From positions 1-64,000 of the forward strand of contig NZ_LMBX01000001.1 in NCBI RefSeq assembly GCF_001439605.1: 64,000 bases of DNA, given 5' to 3'. The notes beneath the pieces are model-generated. The model worked only from the letters and a program-made list of their open reading frames with translations, made no database searches and was not told where the DNA came from. Position 1 is the stretch's first letter; every line of letters begins with the position of its first letter. This stretch comes from Cytobacillus praedii (GTDB taxonomy: Bacteria > Bacillota > Bacilli > Bacillales > Cytobacillaceae). Positions 44,426 through 52,754 of this stretch are shown piece after piece. The position numbers and the translations under genes are program-made.

Positions 44426-44866
44426 TTATTGATAAAATAATTTCTTCTGAAGAATATCCAATGCTTTCTCGATATCCTCTAAATCATCATTCGAAGCATT
44501 TTGTACTCGTTCAAGAAAACGGGTCTCAATCGATGCAAATGATTTGTTCATCATTATTTCCCCATCATTTGAGAGACGAATATATTGCTTTCGCCGATCT
44601 TCGGTATCATCAATCTTGTCAATTAACCTTTTCTCACTTAATTTTCTAAGCTCACGGCTTGTGTTCGGCAAAGACATATTCATACAGCTGCTAATTTCGC
44701 TTGTAGTCACAGGCTGACTAACCGTAATATATTCTAGAATTTTGTATTGAACTTGAGTGATGGAATCTGACTTGGCATTTCGTGTTAATTCATGTGTCAC
44801 CTGATGAACTGAGTTTGTAAATGACACAAGCTTATAGAAAAGAGCACTTTTATCCATAACGTTCAC
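44426..44866 (-). CDS. MarR-family transcriptional regulator
   Basis: 146-aa winged-helix regulator. The HTH region is QPVTTSEISSCMNMSLPNTSRELRKLSEKRL and the wing is DDTEDRRKQYIRLSNDGE, both typical of MarR. AAGAGGTGAACG precedes the ATG. It is divergent from a flavodoxin-fold oxidoreductase gene, and two palindromes in the shared gap are its probable operators. Confidence 0.92.
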   Translation of the reverse strand: MNVMDKSALFYKLVSFTNSVHQVTHELTRNAKSDSITQVQYKILEYITVSQPVTTSEISSCMNMSLPNTSRELRKLSEKRLIDKIDDTEDRRKQYIRLSNDGEIMMNKSFASIETRFLERVQNASNDDLEDIEKALDILQKKLFYQ

Positions 44867-44879
44867 CTCTTACAGACAA

Positions 44880-44965
44880 GATAACAAAAGTGTTATCATA
44901 ATACAATTATCATTTGACAACAAAATATAGAGGGTGCTATGATTTACTTATCAAATGATAAGTAA
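44880..44965 (+). promoter_or_regulatory. Divergent promoter with two MarR-type palindromes
   Basis: GATAACA-N4-TGTTATC lies at 44880-44897 beside the marR start. TTACTTATCA-AA-TGATAAGTAA lies at 44944-44965, directly after a sigma-A promoter (TTGACA 44914-44919, 18-bp spacer, TATGAT 44938-44943). The second palindrome covers the expected transcription start of the oxidoreductase gene, so binding should block initiation. The shared TTATC half-site suggests one regulator for both. Confidence 0.8.
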
Positions 44966-44975
44966 GAGGTGCGTT

Positions 44976-45563
44976 ATGAAGATGTTAGTCATTTATACAT
45001 ATCCACATCACAACAGTTTAAATTATGCGTTTTTACGACATATTATCAAAGGGAGTAAACAGAATCCCCATATTAAAGAGTTACAGGTTTTGGATTTATA
45101 TGAAGAGGAATTTAATCCACTTCTAGTGTTTAATGAGCAAAAGCGAAGACGTGACATGCATATTGACCCCGCTATTGAAAAATATAGACAGCAAATTACA
45201 TGGGCGGATAAGATTGTTTTCATCTATCCTATTTGGTGGGGAAGACCTCCAGCGATGCTCTTAGGATATATAGATCAATTATTTGCCTCCAATTTTGCAT
45301 ATAAAGATAAGAAGGGTCTTTTCCCGGAAGGCCTTTTGAAGGGAAAGTCTGTTGTATGTGTGTCCACAATGAAAGGGCCAACTCATTATCCATTTCTCTG
45401 GTTGAATAATGCACATAAAATATTAATGAAAAGAGCTTTATTTAATTTTGTTGGAATTAAGAGAGTGAAGTTTTTTGAATTTGGGAATATGGAAAGCACA
45501 AAGGGAAACCAAATCAAGAAATTAGAAAAAATTCACAAGTATTTCAGTAAACTAGATCATTAG
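44976..45563 (+). CDS. Flavodoxin-fold NAD(P)H-dependent oxidoreductase
   Basis: 195-aa quinone-reductase-like flavoprotein. The flavin-binding N-terminus is MLVIYTYPHHNSLNYAF, the core motif is IVFIYPIWWGRPPAMLLGYIDQLF, and then GKSVVCVSTMKGP. ATG 44976 is preceded by AGAGGTG; the upstream ATG 44955 lies inside the operator. It is regulated in divergence with the MarR-like gene, forming an electrophile- or quinone-response pair. Confidence 0.88.
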   Translation: MKMLVIYTYPHHNSLNYAFLRHIIKGSKQNPHIKELQVLDLYEEEFNPLLVFNEQKRRRDMHIDPAIEKYRQQITWADKIVFIYPIWWGRPPAMLLGYIDQLFASNFAYKDKKGLFPEGLLKGKSVVCVSTMKGPTHYPFLWLNNAHKILMKRALFNFVGIKRVKFFEFGNMESTKGNQIKKLEKIHKYFSKLDH

Positions 45564-45588
45564 TTGTGTGCCTTCTTTATGAAGTGAT

Positions 45589-45606
45589 GTACCATAAATA
45601 AATGAG
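45589..45606 (+). repeat. att-like site, copy 8
   Basis: GTACCATAAATAAATGAG matches 16 of 18 bases of copy 2 (14102-14119), same orientation, followed by GTTTTT as in copies 2 and 4. It is the most distal copy seen. Confidence 0.5.
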
Positions 45607-45629
45607 GTTTTTCTTATTTTACATACTTA

Positions 45630-45677
45630 TAAAAAAGATGAGGCTTATCTATATCAGATAAATCTCATCTTTTTTGC
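45630..45677. terminator. Terminator between the oxidoreductase and MFS genes
   Basis: AAAAAAGATGAGGCTTATCT and AGATAAATCTCATCTTTTTT pair with few mismatches, then T-run. Convergent genes suggest use in both directions. Confidence 0.8.
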
Positions 45678-45726
45678 TGAGGTCATTCAACAGAAAATAT
45701 TGCTTTGTTAGAATTTTACTAGTGAT

Positions 45727-46899
45727 TTAAATCGAATTAAACACTTTCTTTCTAAGTTCTAGTTTTCGGTATACAAGCGATATCAGCATAGCTGGAAGGG
45801 TACAAACAATCATTCCGATAAAGGCATATCTTGGCTCAATTTCGTATAAATAGCCCCCGAAAATTGTAAACACTGCTGTGCTCCAGCTGAGAGCAAGTGC
45901 TGAATACATGCCTTGTGCTTTCGGTATCTGCGCATGCGGAACGCTGCTGATTAAGTATTTCATTAAGGCGTAATGCCCCATAGCAAACGAGAATGCGTGC
46001 AGCGTTTGTGCGACACAGAAAACAATTACATTTGGAAAGGCGAACACTAGTATCCAACGAACGGTAGAACCAATAGCTGCTAATGTCAGTAAAGTGCCTA
46101 CTGAAAATTTGCTAAAGCTTTTATCTGCTATTGAGAAGAAGGCAATTTCTGCAATAACGGCAATGTTAATAATAAGACCGATCAGGTATATGGGTGCATG
46201 GATATCCTGAAGGAATATATATCCATAGTTGTAATAGGTAGCATGTGCAGCTTGCAATAAAATGACAATTAAGAGCACCAAACCAAAGTGTTTGATCCGG
46301 AATAAATGCAGCATGCCCGCTTTCTGTAATTTATCTGCCTGCGGCTTTTTAGATAAAATATCAGGTGCACGCATGAAACCAAGACAAACAAATCCAATTA
46401 TTCCAAGCAATAGCGCCCAAAAAATCATTTCATCTCCAAACAAACCTGTAAATATGGTTAAAATTATACCGACAGAGACAAACCCGATAGATCCCCATTG
46501 ACGGCTTTTTCCGTAGTGTTTTAATTGTTTACTTTGTACAAGGACACTGGCAGCACTATCTAAAGCAGGCATAAGTGTTGGATAAAAAATGTGGAAAACG
46601 ATTGTTACGATAAGTAAACTAGCAAAGGAGCTTGCAGGAATATAACAAATAATAGAAATCAATGTACCGATCCCCGCCACATTTAAAAGGGTTTTACTGC
46701 TAAATCTTCCTGATAAATAAGGAAAGGCAAACAATGTGGATAGGCCTCTTGCGATTAATCCTAAGCTCATGATCAAGCTAGCTTGTGAGACTGTAATTCC
46801 TTTTGTATAAATCATCCACCCAGACCAATAAGGCAGAAAAATACCCCATGTCATAAAAAAACTAAAAAAACGTGTTCCCATCCATCGTTGTGTGTTCAT
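45727..46899 (-). CDS. MFS transporter (HcaT/YeiL-linked type)
   Basis: 390-aa major-facilitator protein with about 12 helices, similar in layout to the 3-phenylpropionate transporter HcaT group (MGTRFFSFFMTWGIFLPYW start, QWGSIGFVSVG in the middle). I place the start at 46899, where GAGGAGGATAAT precedes ATG. The open frame reaches further upstream, but that part has no site and overlaps the divergent regulator. Its substrate is unknown. Confidence 0.85.
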   Translation of the reverse strand: MNTQRWMGTRFFSFFMTWGIFLPYWSGWMIYTKGITVSQASLIMSLGLIARGLSTLFAFPYLSGRFSSKTLLNVAGIGTLISIICYIPASSFASLLIVTIVFHIFYPTLMPALDSAASVLVQSKQLKHYGKSRQWGSIGFVSVGIILTIFTGLFGDEMIFWALLLGIIGFVCLGFMRAPDILSKKPQADKLQKAGMLHLFRIKHFGLVLLIVILLQAAHATYYNYGYIFLQDIHAPIYLIGLIINIAVIAEIAFFSIADKSFSKFSVGTLLTLAAIGSTVRWILVFAFPNVIVFCVAQTLHAFSFAMGHYALMKYLISSVPHAQIPKAQGMYSALALSWSTAVFTIFGGYLYEIEPRYAFIGMIVCTLPAMLISLVYRKLELRKKVFNSI

Positions 46900-46920
46900 T
46901 ATTATCCTCCTCATCGATTG

Positions 46921-46964
46921 CATGATATCATGGGAAGAAATAAGAATAATATGAGATATCTCAT
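46921..46964. promoter_or_regulatory. Palindromes between the MFS and Crp/Fnr-type genes
   Basis: CATGATATCATG (46921-46932) and ATGAGATATCTCAT (46951-46964) are perfect palindromes that share the GATATC centre. They lie in the 80-bp gap between divergent genes and are likely operators of the Crp/Fnr-like regulator. Confidence 0.5.
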
Positions 46965-46979
46965 GTTTTGAGGTGGAAT

Positions 46980-47651
46980 ATGGAAGTTTACAAAGGTGAG
47001 AAAAAAAGATCATTTTTGGAGAATCACTCGATAGCACATCTATTTTCTTTTCCGATAGAAGCGTTTATGGAAGTGCACGAATATCAACGGGATGAATGGA
47101 TTATTAATGAAGGCATGAGACCGGACTTTTTATTTTATGTAATGGAAGGGAAAGCCAAAATATATGTAACACATCAAAATGGGAAAGTATCCTTAATTAA
47201 TTTTATCAATGCCAATGATTACATCGGGGAAATGGAATTATTAAATGATGTGTATTATACAAAGGGAATCCAAGCATCAACAAAGACCATTTGCTTTGCG
47301 ATTCCGTTTCATCGATATCGCCCACAATTGCTGGATGATGCAAAGTTTCTACGAGAATTAACTAAATTTTTAAGTGTAAAAGCTACACTTATGGCAGCGA
47401 AGTATTCTCAAAGCCTCGCTTTCCCTCTCGAAAATCGGCTTGCGGATTTTATTTTGCAGACGGCAGATGAAGGGATCTATAAGGAGAAACATGTAACCGT
47501 TTGTGATTATTTAGGTGTATCCTATCGGCACCTACTGCATGTACTTACACAATTTTGTGATAAAAATTATCTGCAAAAGGACGGACGGAACTATCAGATT
47601 AAACAATACCATTCCCTATGTGAACTTGCCGGGGTGCTGAAGAATAAATGA
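46980..47651 (+). CDS. Crp/Fnr-family regulator (YeiL-like)
   Basis: 223-aa regulator. A cyclic-nucleotide-binding-like beta barrel (about 15-120, with GEMELLNDVYYTKG in place of the usual phosphate-binding cassette) precedes a C-terminal helix-turn-helix (KHVTVCDYLGVSYRHLLHVLTQF). It resembles YeiL. ATG 46980 follows GAGGTGG; TTG 46968 is an unlikely alternative. It is divergent from the MFS gene. Confidence 0.85.
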   Translation: MEVYKGEKKRSFLENHSIAHLFSFPIEAFMEVHEYQRDEWIINEGMRPDFLFYVMEGKAKIYVTHQNGKVSLINFINANDYIGEMELLNDVYYTKGIQASTKTICFAIPFHRYRPQLLDDAKFLRELTKFLSVKATLMAAKYSQSLAFPLENRLADFILQTADEGIYKEKHVTVCDYLGVSYRHLLHVLTQFCDKNYLQKDGRNYQIKQYHSLCELAGVLKNK

Positions 47652-47840
47652 CTATTTAGATTAAAGGAGGTCGTTCAGTAACTAAATAGGACATAAAAAT
47701 AGTCATCTTTGCTCATACCACAAATAAAGAGAGGCAATGGATTGATGGTCCCATTTCCTGTTCCTTCTTTTTTTTATTTCTTTATTACAACTTTGTTTAG
47801 AACTATAATAAATCTTAAAGACAAAGTAAGGAGGAGCAAA

Positions 47841-48542
47841 ATGGAAAGAGTCAATCAAGTCATTTGTGAGAAAAGAACTTATTCCAGAGAGTTTAAATCT
47901 CACCAGCATGAGTTTGGGCAATTTCTATTCCCATTACAGGGCTCCTTAGAGATACAAACGAAAGGACAAGAGATAAGGCTAAATTCAGAGTCCTGTTTCT
48001 ATCTTCCTCCCCAAGTGGTTCATAACTACCGATCTATGGATAGGAATGAATTTTTAATTTTAGATATTCCATCACAATACCTGCCAGAGAATACAAGAAG
48101 CATGTATATGCAGTTGGATAAACAGTGGGCTTCTATCCGTTATTTGCTATTGGAGGAGGCGCGGAGTCAGGAAAATACAGCCTCCTTAGTAGATTTGACT
48201 AGATATGTGGCCAATAAGCTTCATGTTTCTCATACACCATCTATTGACTATATTCATAAGCATTTTAAAGAATCCATTAAATTAGAAACTTTAGCAGAAA
48301 TTGAACACTACCACCCAGTATATTATTCGGCATGGTTTAAGAAGAGAACAGGGAAAAGCCCGAAGGATTATATAGCTGAACTTCGTTTGAAAGAAGCGAA
48401 ACATCTATTAAATTCAACAGTGTGGTCCATCTCAAAGATTAGTGAAGAGTTAGGTTTTGAGAATTCTTCATCGTTTACTAGATGGTTTGTTCGTTGTGAG
48501 GCAATAGCTCCGCAAAAATATAGAGTTCTTAATAATGGATAA
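47841..48542 (+). CDS. AraC-family transcriptional regulator
   Basis: 233-aa regulator. A cupin-type N-terminal sensor (about 15-90, with HQHEFGQFLFPLQGSLEIQ and YLPPQVVHNY) is joined to a C-terminal double HTH (about 135-230: LAEIEHYHPVYYSAWFKKRTG and ISKISEELGFENSSSFTRWF). AAGGAGGAG before ATG 47841 fixes the start; the open frame upstream (to 47709) is not used. It lies upstream of and co-oriented with a DMT transporter gene, its likely target. Confidence 0.92.
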   Translation: MERVNQVICEKRTYSREFKSHQHEFGQFLFPLQGSLEIQTKGQEIRLNSESCFYLPPQVVHNYRSMDRNEFLILDIPSQYLPENTRSMYMQLDKQWASIRYLLLEEARSQENTASLVDLTRYVANKLHVSHTPSIDYIHKHFKESIKLETLAEIEHYHPVYYSAWFKKRTGKSPKDYIAELRLKEAKHLLNSTVWSISKISEELGFENSSSFTRWFVRCEAIAPQKYRVLNNG

Positions 48543-48618
48543 AAAGGATATTAAACTTGGTAAAGGAAAATTTCTAGAAATTTTCTATGATAAGTTTACT
48601 ATCCTTTTTATTTTTTTA
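48541..48618 (+). terminator. Terminator after the AraC-type gene
   Basis: Nested pairing of AAAAAGGATA with TATCCTTTTT, AAACTT with AAGTTT and GGAAAATTTC with GAAATTTTC, then a T-run. The result is one long hairpin (48541-48612). Confidence 0.8.
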
Positions 48619-48632
48619 TTGAGGTGAGCAGA

Positions 48633-49529
48633 ATGAAAGGGAAATTGTCTCCTTTATTAATATTACTTGCGGCAATGCTTTGGGGAACCACGGGAACAAC
48701 TCAGGCATTTGCTCCAGAAACAGCACACCCGATTGCAATTGGGGCCACTCGCCTAGCAGTAGGAGGAATATTTTTAGGATTAATGGTTCTGCTAATAGGA
48801 AAATTAGATCTTAAACATTTGCCAATTAAGACAACGATACTGGCTTCGCTAAGTATGGCGCTGTATCAGCCGCTATTTTTCTCGGCAGTATCGATTACAG
48901 GAGTGGCCATAGGGACAGTGGTTGCCATTGGGAGTGCCCCTATCTTATCAGGTCTCATAGAATGGCTATATTTAAAAAAACGTCCAGCTAAGGTTTGGTG
49001 GTGTTCTACTTTCTTATCAATAATAGGGTGTCTCCTGCTCTTTAGCAATAATGAATCAGTAAATGTAGATCCTGTTGGAATAACAATGGCTCTTGGAGCA
49101 GGCGTATCTTTTGCTGTTTATGCTCTTGTCAGTAGTACGTTAGTTGAAGGCCGTTCCTCATTATCAGTAGTAGCAGTCGTTTTCACTCTCAGTGCGATCT
49201 GGTTATCCCCTTTTTTATTTATTTTTGATATGTCTTGGATATTGAGTTTTCGAGGGATCGGTGCAAGTCTGCAGCTAGGTATTATGACGACGGGGATTGC
49301 CTATTTCCTTTTTGCTAAAGGTCTTATCCATGTTTCTGCATCAACTGCCGTTACACTTACATTAGCGGAACCATTAACTGCAGCGGTATTAGGTGTTTTC
49401 TTATTAGGGGAGTATTTAAACATAATTTCTTGGCTAGGGATTCTTTTTTTACTGCTTGGAATTGGAATATTAATATGGCCATTCAGAACTCCTGCTAATG
49501 AAAAGGAACTTAGTATAGCTCAGAAATGA
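48633..49529 (+). CDS. EamA-family (DMT) transporter
   Basis: 298-aa drug/metabolite transporter with ten helices in two EamA repeats: the first begins [21 protein letters not shown] and the second [23 protein letters not shown] 48633 follows GAGGTGAGC. Substrate is unknown, but an amino-acid or metabolite exporter is typical. It follows the AraC-type regulator. Confidence 0.9.
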   Translation: MKGKLSPLLILLAAMLWGTTGTTQAFAPETAHPIAIGATRLAVGGIFLGLMVLLIGKLDLKHLPIKTTILASLSMALYQPLFFSAVSITGVAIGTVVAIGSAPILSGLIEWLYLKKRPAKVWWCSTFLSIIGCLLLFSNNESVNVDPVGITMALGAGVSFAVYALVSSTLVEGRSSLSVVAVVFTLSAIWLSPFLFIFDMSWILSFRGIGASLQLGIMTTGIAYFLFAKGLIHVSASTAVTLTLAEPLTAAVLGVFLLGEYLNIISWLGILFLLLGIGILIWPFRTPANEKELSIAQK

Positions 49530-49567
49530 GTGATGATAGAGATTGTATAAAGGTGGTTAAGTTAAGT

Positions 49568-49900
49568 ATGGCAAAAATAGAAGATTTTCTAAAATTAGAC
49601 ATTCGTGTAGGCACCGTCATTCGTGCAGCATCTTTTCCTGAAGCAAAAAGACCTGCAATAAAACTAGAAATTGACTTTGGAGAAGAACTCGGCATAAAAC
49701 ACTCTTCCGCTCAAATTACACGGAGATATAGACCGGAGGAACTTTGTGGACGTCAAGTGATAGGCGTTGTTAATTTTCCGCCAATGCGTATTGCAGGGTA
49801 TAAATCCGAGGTATTGGTAATCGGCGGAGTTCCAGAAGAGGGGGATGTTGTACTTTTAAAGCCTGATGAACTTATTAGGAATGGAACAAGAATATCATAA
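49568..49900 (+). CDS. csaA: Chaperone-like tRNA-binding protein CsaA
   Basis: 110-aa OB-fold protein of the CsaA type, the exact length of the B. subtilis protein. It starts [20 protein letters not shown] and contains [27 protein letters not shown], which are family signatures. CsaA binds tRNA and unfolded preproteins in the cytoplasm. ATG 49568 is preferred to upstream in-frame starts, with AAAGGTGG upstream. Confidence 0.93.
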   Translation: MAKIEDFLKLDIRVGTVIRAASFPEAKRPAIKLEIDFGEELGIKHSSAQITRRYRPEELCGRQVIGVVNFPPMRIAGYKSEVLVIGGVPEEGDVVLLKPDELIRNGTRIS

Positions 49901-49983
49901 ATCTAATCAGGAAAAACTCCCAGTGAATAAATCAAAGAAAAGCAATTTCTCTGACTAACAATATTCAAAAAATGTTTTCAACT

Positions 49984-50022
49984 AAAGAGGCCGCCTTGAT
50001 TAAACGGTCTCTTTAGTTTTTT
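49984..50022 (+). terminator. Terminator of csaA
   Basis: AAAGAGGCCG / CGGTCTCTTT with one mismatch, followed by AGTTTTTT. Confidence 0.75.
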
Positions 50023-50092
50023 AACAACTTTAGCTGTTAGTAAGTTAGTAAATGTTTTTGATAAAATTTATCGCCTTAACTTTAAAAATTTT

Positions 50093-52087
50093 TTAATCAG
50101 GTGTTCCTTTCTTAGGCTCAGTCTCTTTAAATATCTCTTCTATTTTATTGCCTTCTACAAATGATGGTATATCTAACTCTAGTAAACTGTAGATAGAAGG
50201 GGCAATATCTAAATTAGACATGGAGTTAATTTGTTTTCCTTTGTAAAGTTCTGCCCCAATAGCCATAAAAACAGGTCTAAGCATACTTCTGCCTGCATCT
50301 CCTCCATGGGTTCCTAGTTCAATTGGCGGGGATACATTTTTTTCAATGCCGCTGCCCATCACATAGCCAGGAGCTCCAATCAACACAACATCTCCTGAAT
50401 TTTGATGTTCCAAAAGTGTATTTTTTTTATTTGTCTGTTTCAATACCTTTTCATATGGGTGAATTTTTTGTTTGAAAAGGTATCCCCAAATATCTTTGAC
50501 CTGTTCCTGAAGCTTATTGAACGAGTAGGTGTCCGTTTTAATGGCTGTAAATATTTGCTTCATATTATACTGAATGACCGGTCCTTTTTTATTATTGACT
50601 TCTGCTTCTTCAAACGCTTGAATAATCAGTCGTCGGACACTCTCATATTCCTCTAAAGGGACAATTCCGTCCTTTTCACGGTTCTGCAAGTTAATGTATA
50701 CGTGTGCTGCTGACCCGCTTGGAATGGCAAATGCCTTTGATTCCTTATACTTGATTTTGTTCTTTTGATCTACAGTTAATAATCCAGCATCTTTTAGGAC
50801 TTTGTTCGGTGAGAGAGTAGAATGGGCAGGCTCCATCCCATGATCAGAAACTACAAACAAATAATCATCCTCATTTAAAGAATTCATTATTTCACCGACT
50901 ACCTTGTCAGCTAACCGGTATGACCATTCAATATAACTCATAAATTTTTCTGACCTTTCAGGAGAGTACCCTGGCTGTCGGGGATCGATTAATAAATATT
51001 TATGTTGTTCATGATCAATTTGAGGGGTATAGAGCATCAGTAAATCAGGATTGTATGTTTGTTTTATATAGAGAGAAACATTTGTGACCCACATGACAAA
51101 CCGTGTACTAATCTCCTGATATTCCTTTCTAGTAATCCATCCTTTTTTAAGAGCTGTATCATCATCCTGTGCCGGGTAGAACCCAAATTCTTTTGTTATT
51201 TCATCAGAAAATCCTTCGGGGCCACTAATTAAGCTGGAAATGACTTCTGTTCGATACAGCGAGATAGGAAGGGTAAGATCTGGGTTATCTGCTTTTATTT
51301 TGAACCAAAAGCCGGCCGTTTGTTGATCGGTTACCTGTAATGAGAGAGATCCCCATTGATTTCCCTTTACAATTGAATCGTCCTCATCTACTTTTTTATC
51401 TTCAGATAATACAAAGGTGTCATAGTTGGGCTGCTGATCATTTGTAGAGTCAATCGCCAAAATATGAATGAGCTGCTTTTTGTTATTTTCCATTTTGATG
51501 GAAAGTTCTGCTTCCTTCATAGGAGTGAAGCTTATAGGGGAGAGATCCCATTTAGTAGCTTCCGTAAAGGTTAAAGACTCTAAATTGCTGGGTGACCAGG
51601 TTTTTCCGAAATAAATAGAATAATCTCCTTGTTTTCCCTCTTTAGGATTAGCACCGGGAAAAGCAATGGTGGCGGTCGTCTTTCCTTGTTTTCTAGCTTC
51701 AACCCACAATGGGGGAACTTGGCTTTCCGCTTGGAAACCGCTTTCATCATTGTATAAAGCTTTATTTGGTTCGTGCCAATGATTACTTACAATTCCGGTC
51801 TGTTTAGGAGTAGCACCTGTGGCAATTGCTGCGTGTGAAGGTGCTGTAAGAGAAGGAGTAATGGTAATAGGGTTTTTTGCCGATACGCCGTTGTCCTGAA
51901 GCTTTTTGATATGAGGCAATTTATTTTCTTTCATATATTTTTTAATGGATTCATTTTTCATTCCATCAAAAGAGATAAGTACGACCTTTCTATTCGTCTC
52001 CTGATTATCTGCCGCTTCAACTCTATTAATTATGGTGAAAAGAAATAAATTAAGAATGATTACGAATGCAAATAAAGATTTTCTCAT
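50093..52087 (-). CDS. Secreted type I phosphodiesterase/nucleotide pyrophosphatase-family enzyme
   Basis: 664-aa exported member of the alkaline-phosphatase superfamily. A signal peptide (about 1-25, cleavage near VEA-AD) precedes the catalytic domain. Metal ligands and nucleophile are visible: SFDGMK (first Asp), TPSLTAPSHAA (nucleophile Thr), IDHEQHKYL, VSDHGMEPAH and GTHGG. A middle insertion of about 150 residues (about 190-330) is larger than in simple NPP enzymes. AGAAAGGATAAG precedes the ATG. The substrate is a phosphodiester or pyrophosphate compound outside the membrane. Confidence 0.88.
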   Translation of the reverse strand: MRKSLFAFVIILNLFLFTIINRVEAADNQETNRKVVLISFDGMKNESIKKYMKENKLPHIKKLQDNGVSAKNPITITPSLTAPSHAAIATGATPKQTGIVSNHWHEPNKALYNDESGFQAESQVPPLWVEARKQGKTTATIAFPGANPKEGKQGDYSIYFGKTWSPSNLESLTFTEATKWDLSPISFTPMKEAELSIKMENNKKQLIHILAIDSTNDQQPNYDTFVLSEDKKVDEDDSIVKGNQWGSLSLQVTDQQTAGFWFKIKADNPDLTLPISLYRTEVISSLISGPEGFSDEITKEFGFYPAQDDDTALKKGWITRKEYQEISTRFVMWVTNVSLYIKQTYNPDLLMLYTPQIDHEQHKYLLIDPRQPGYSPERSEKFMSYIEWSYRLADKVVGEIMNSLNEDDYLFVVSDHGMEPAHSTLSPNKVLKDAGLLTVDQKNKIKYKESKAFAIPSGSAAHVYINLQNREKDGIVPLEEYESVRRLIIQAFEEAEVNNKKGPVIQYNMKQIFTAIKTDTYSFNKLQEQVKDIWGYLFKQKIHPYEKVLKQTNKKNTLLEHQNSGDVVLIGAPGYVMGSGIEKNVSPPIELGTHGGDAGRSMLRPVFMAIGAELYKGKQINSMSNLDIAPSIYSLLELDIPSFVEGNKIEEIFKETEPKKGTPD

Positions 52088-52125
52088 TTTACTTATCCTT
52101 TCTGAAGGCTATTTCTTTTCAAAAG

Positions 52126-52152
52126 TAAAAGGCAGAAGGAAGCCCTTCTGCC
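52126..52152 (-). terminator. Terminator of the DJ-1/PfpI gene
   Basis: GGCAGAAGG (52131-52139) / CCTTCTGCC (52144-52152). On the minus strand it is followed by TTTTACTTTTG. Confidence 0.7.
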
Positions 52153-52158
52153 TGCTAG

Positions 52159-52674
52159 CTATCCTAATATTCGCAACGATTCCTGAACAAATGCTGGTAT
52201 GTCATCCGGCTGTCTGCTGGTAACTAGCTGATTTTGGCATACGACCACTTCTTTGTCATGGACATTTCCGCCGGCATTTTTTAAATCAACATGAATGGAT
52301 TTATATCCGGTCACATCACGTCCCTCAAGTGTTTCCGCGGTGATAAGCAGCTGTGGACCGTGACAGATGGCTAATACTGGTTTTTTCGCATCCATAAATG
52401 CTTTGCTAAAATGAACAAAACGTTCATCGGCACGAAGAATATCTGGAGAAAAACCCCCTGGGATGAATAATGCATCAAAATCCTCTGGGGAAACATCACT
52501 AATACTTTTATCAATGATGATTTCGCTATGTCCTTGTTTCCCCTTTACTTTTTTTCCTTCTTCTATTTCAATGGTTGTTATCTCATAACCTTTTTCCTTA
52601 AACACTTTTACTGGTTCTGTGTATTCTGAGTCCTCAAAATGATCTGTTACTAAAACAGCAATTTTTTTACTCAT
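52159..52674 (-). CDS. DJ-1/PfpI-family protein (YfkM-like general stress protein)
   Basis: 171-aa class I glutamine-amidotransferase-like protein with the nucleophile elbow AICHGPQ (catalytic Cys) and the acidic partner in TDHFEDSEYTEP. Family members act as deglycases or chaperones in stress. The start is at 52674, with AAGGAG 9 nt upstream; the frame opens slightly earlier. It is adjacent to the catalase gene on the same strand, consistent with an oxidative-stress role. Confidence 0.9.
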   Translation of the reverse strand: MSKKIAVLVTDHFEDSEYTEPVKVFKEKGYEITTIEIEEGKKVKGKQGHSEIIIDKSISDVSPEDFDALFIPGGFSPDILRADERFVHFSKAFMDAKKPVLAICHGPQLLITAETLEGRDVTGYKSIHVDLKNAGGNVHDKEVVVCQNQLVTSRQPDDIPAFVQESLRILG

Positions 52675-52754
52675 TTCTATCAGCTCCTTCATTAGTAATC
52701 TACCCCTTTTTTCATGCTTGAAACTAGTTTAGTAGTTTTGAACCTGATCTTGTC

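Noticed and set aside
46900-47037. N-terminal extension of the MFS protein
   Set aside because: It has no ribosome binding site, reads unlike an MFS N-terminus and overlaps the divergent regulator; GAGGAGG precedes the start at 46899.
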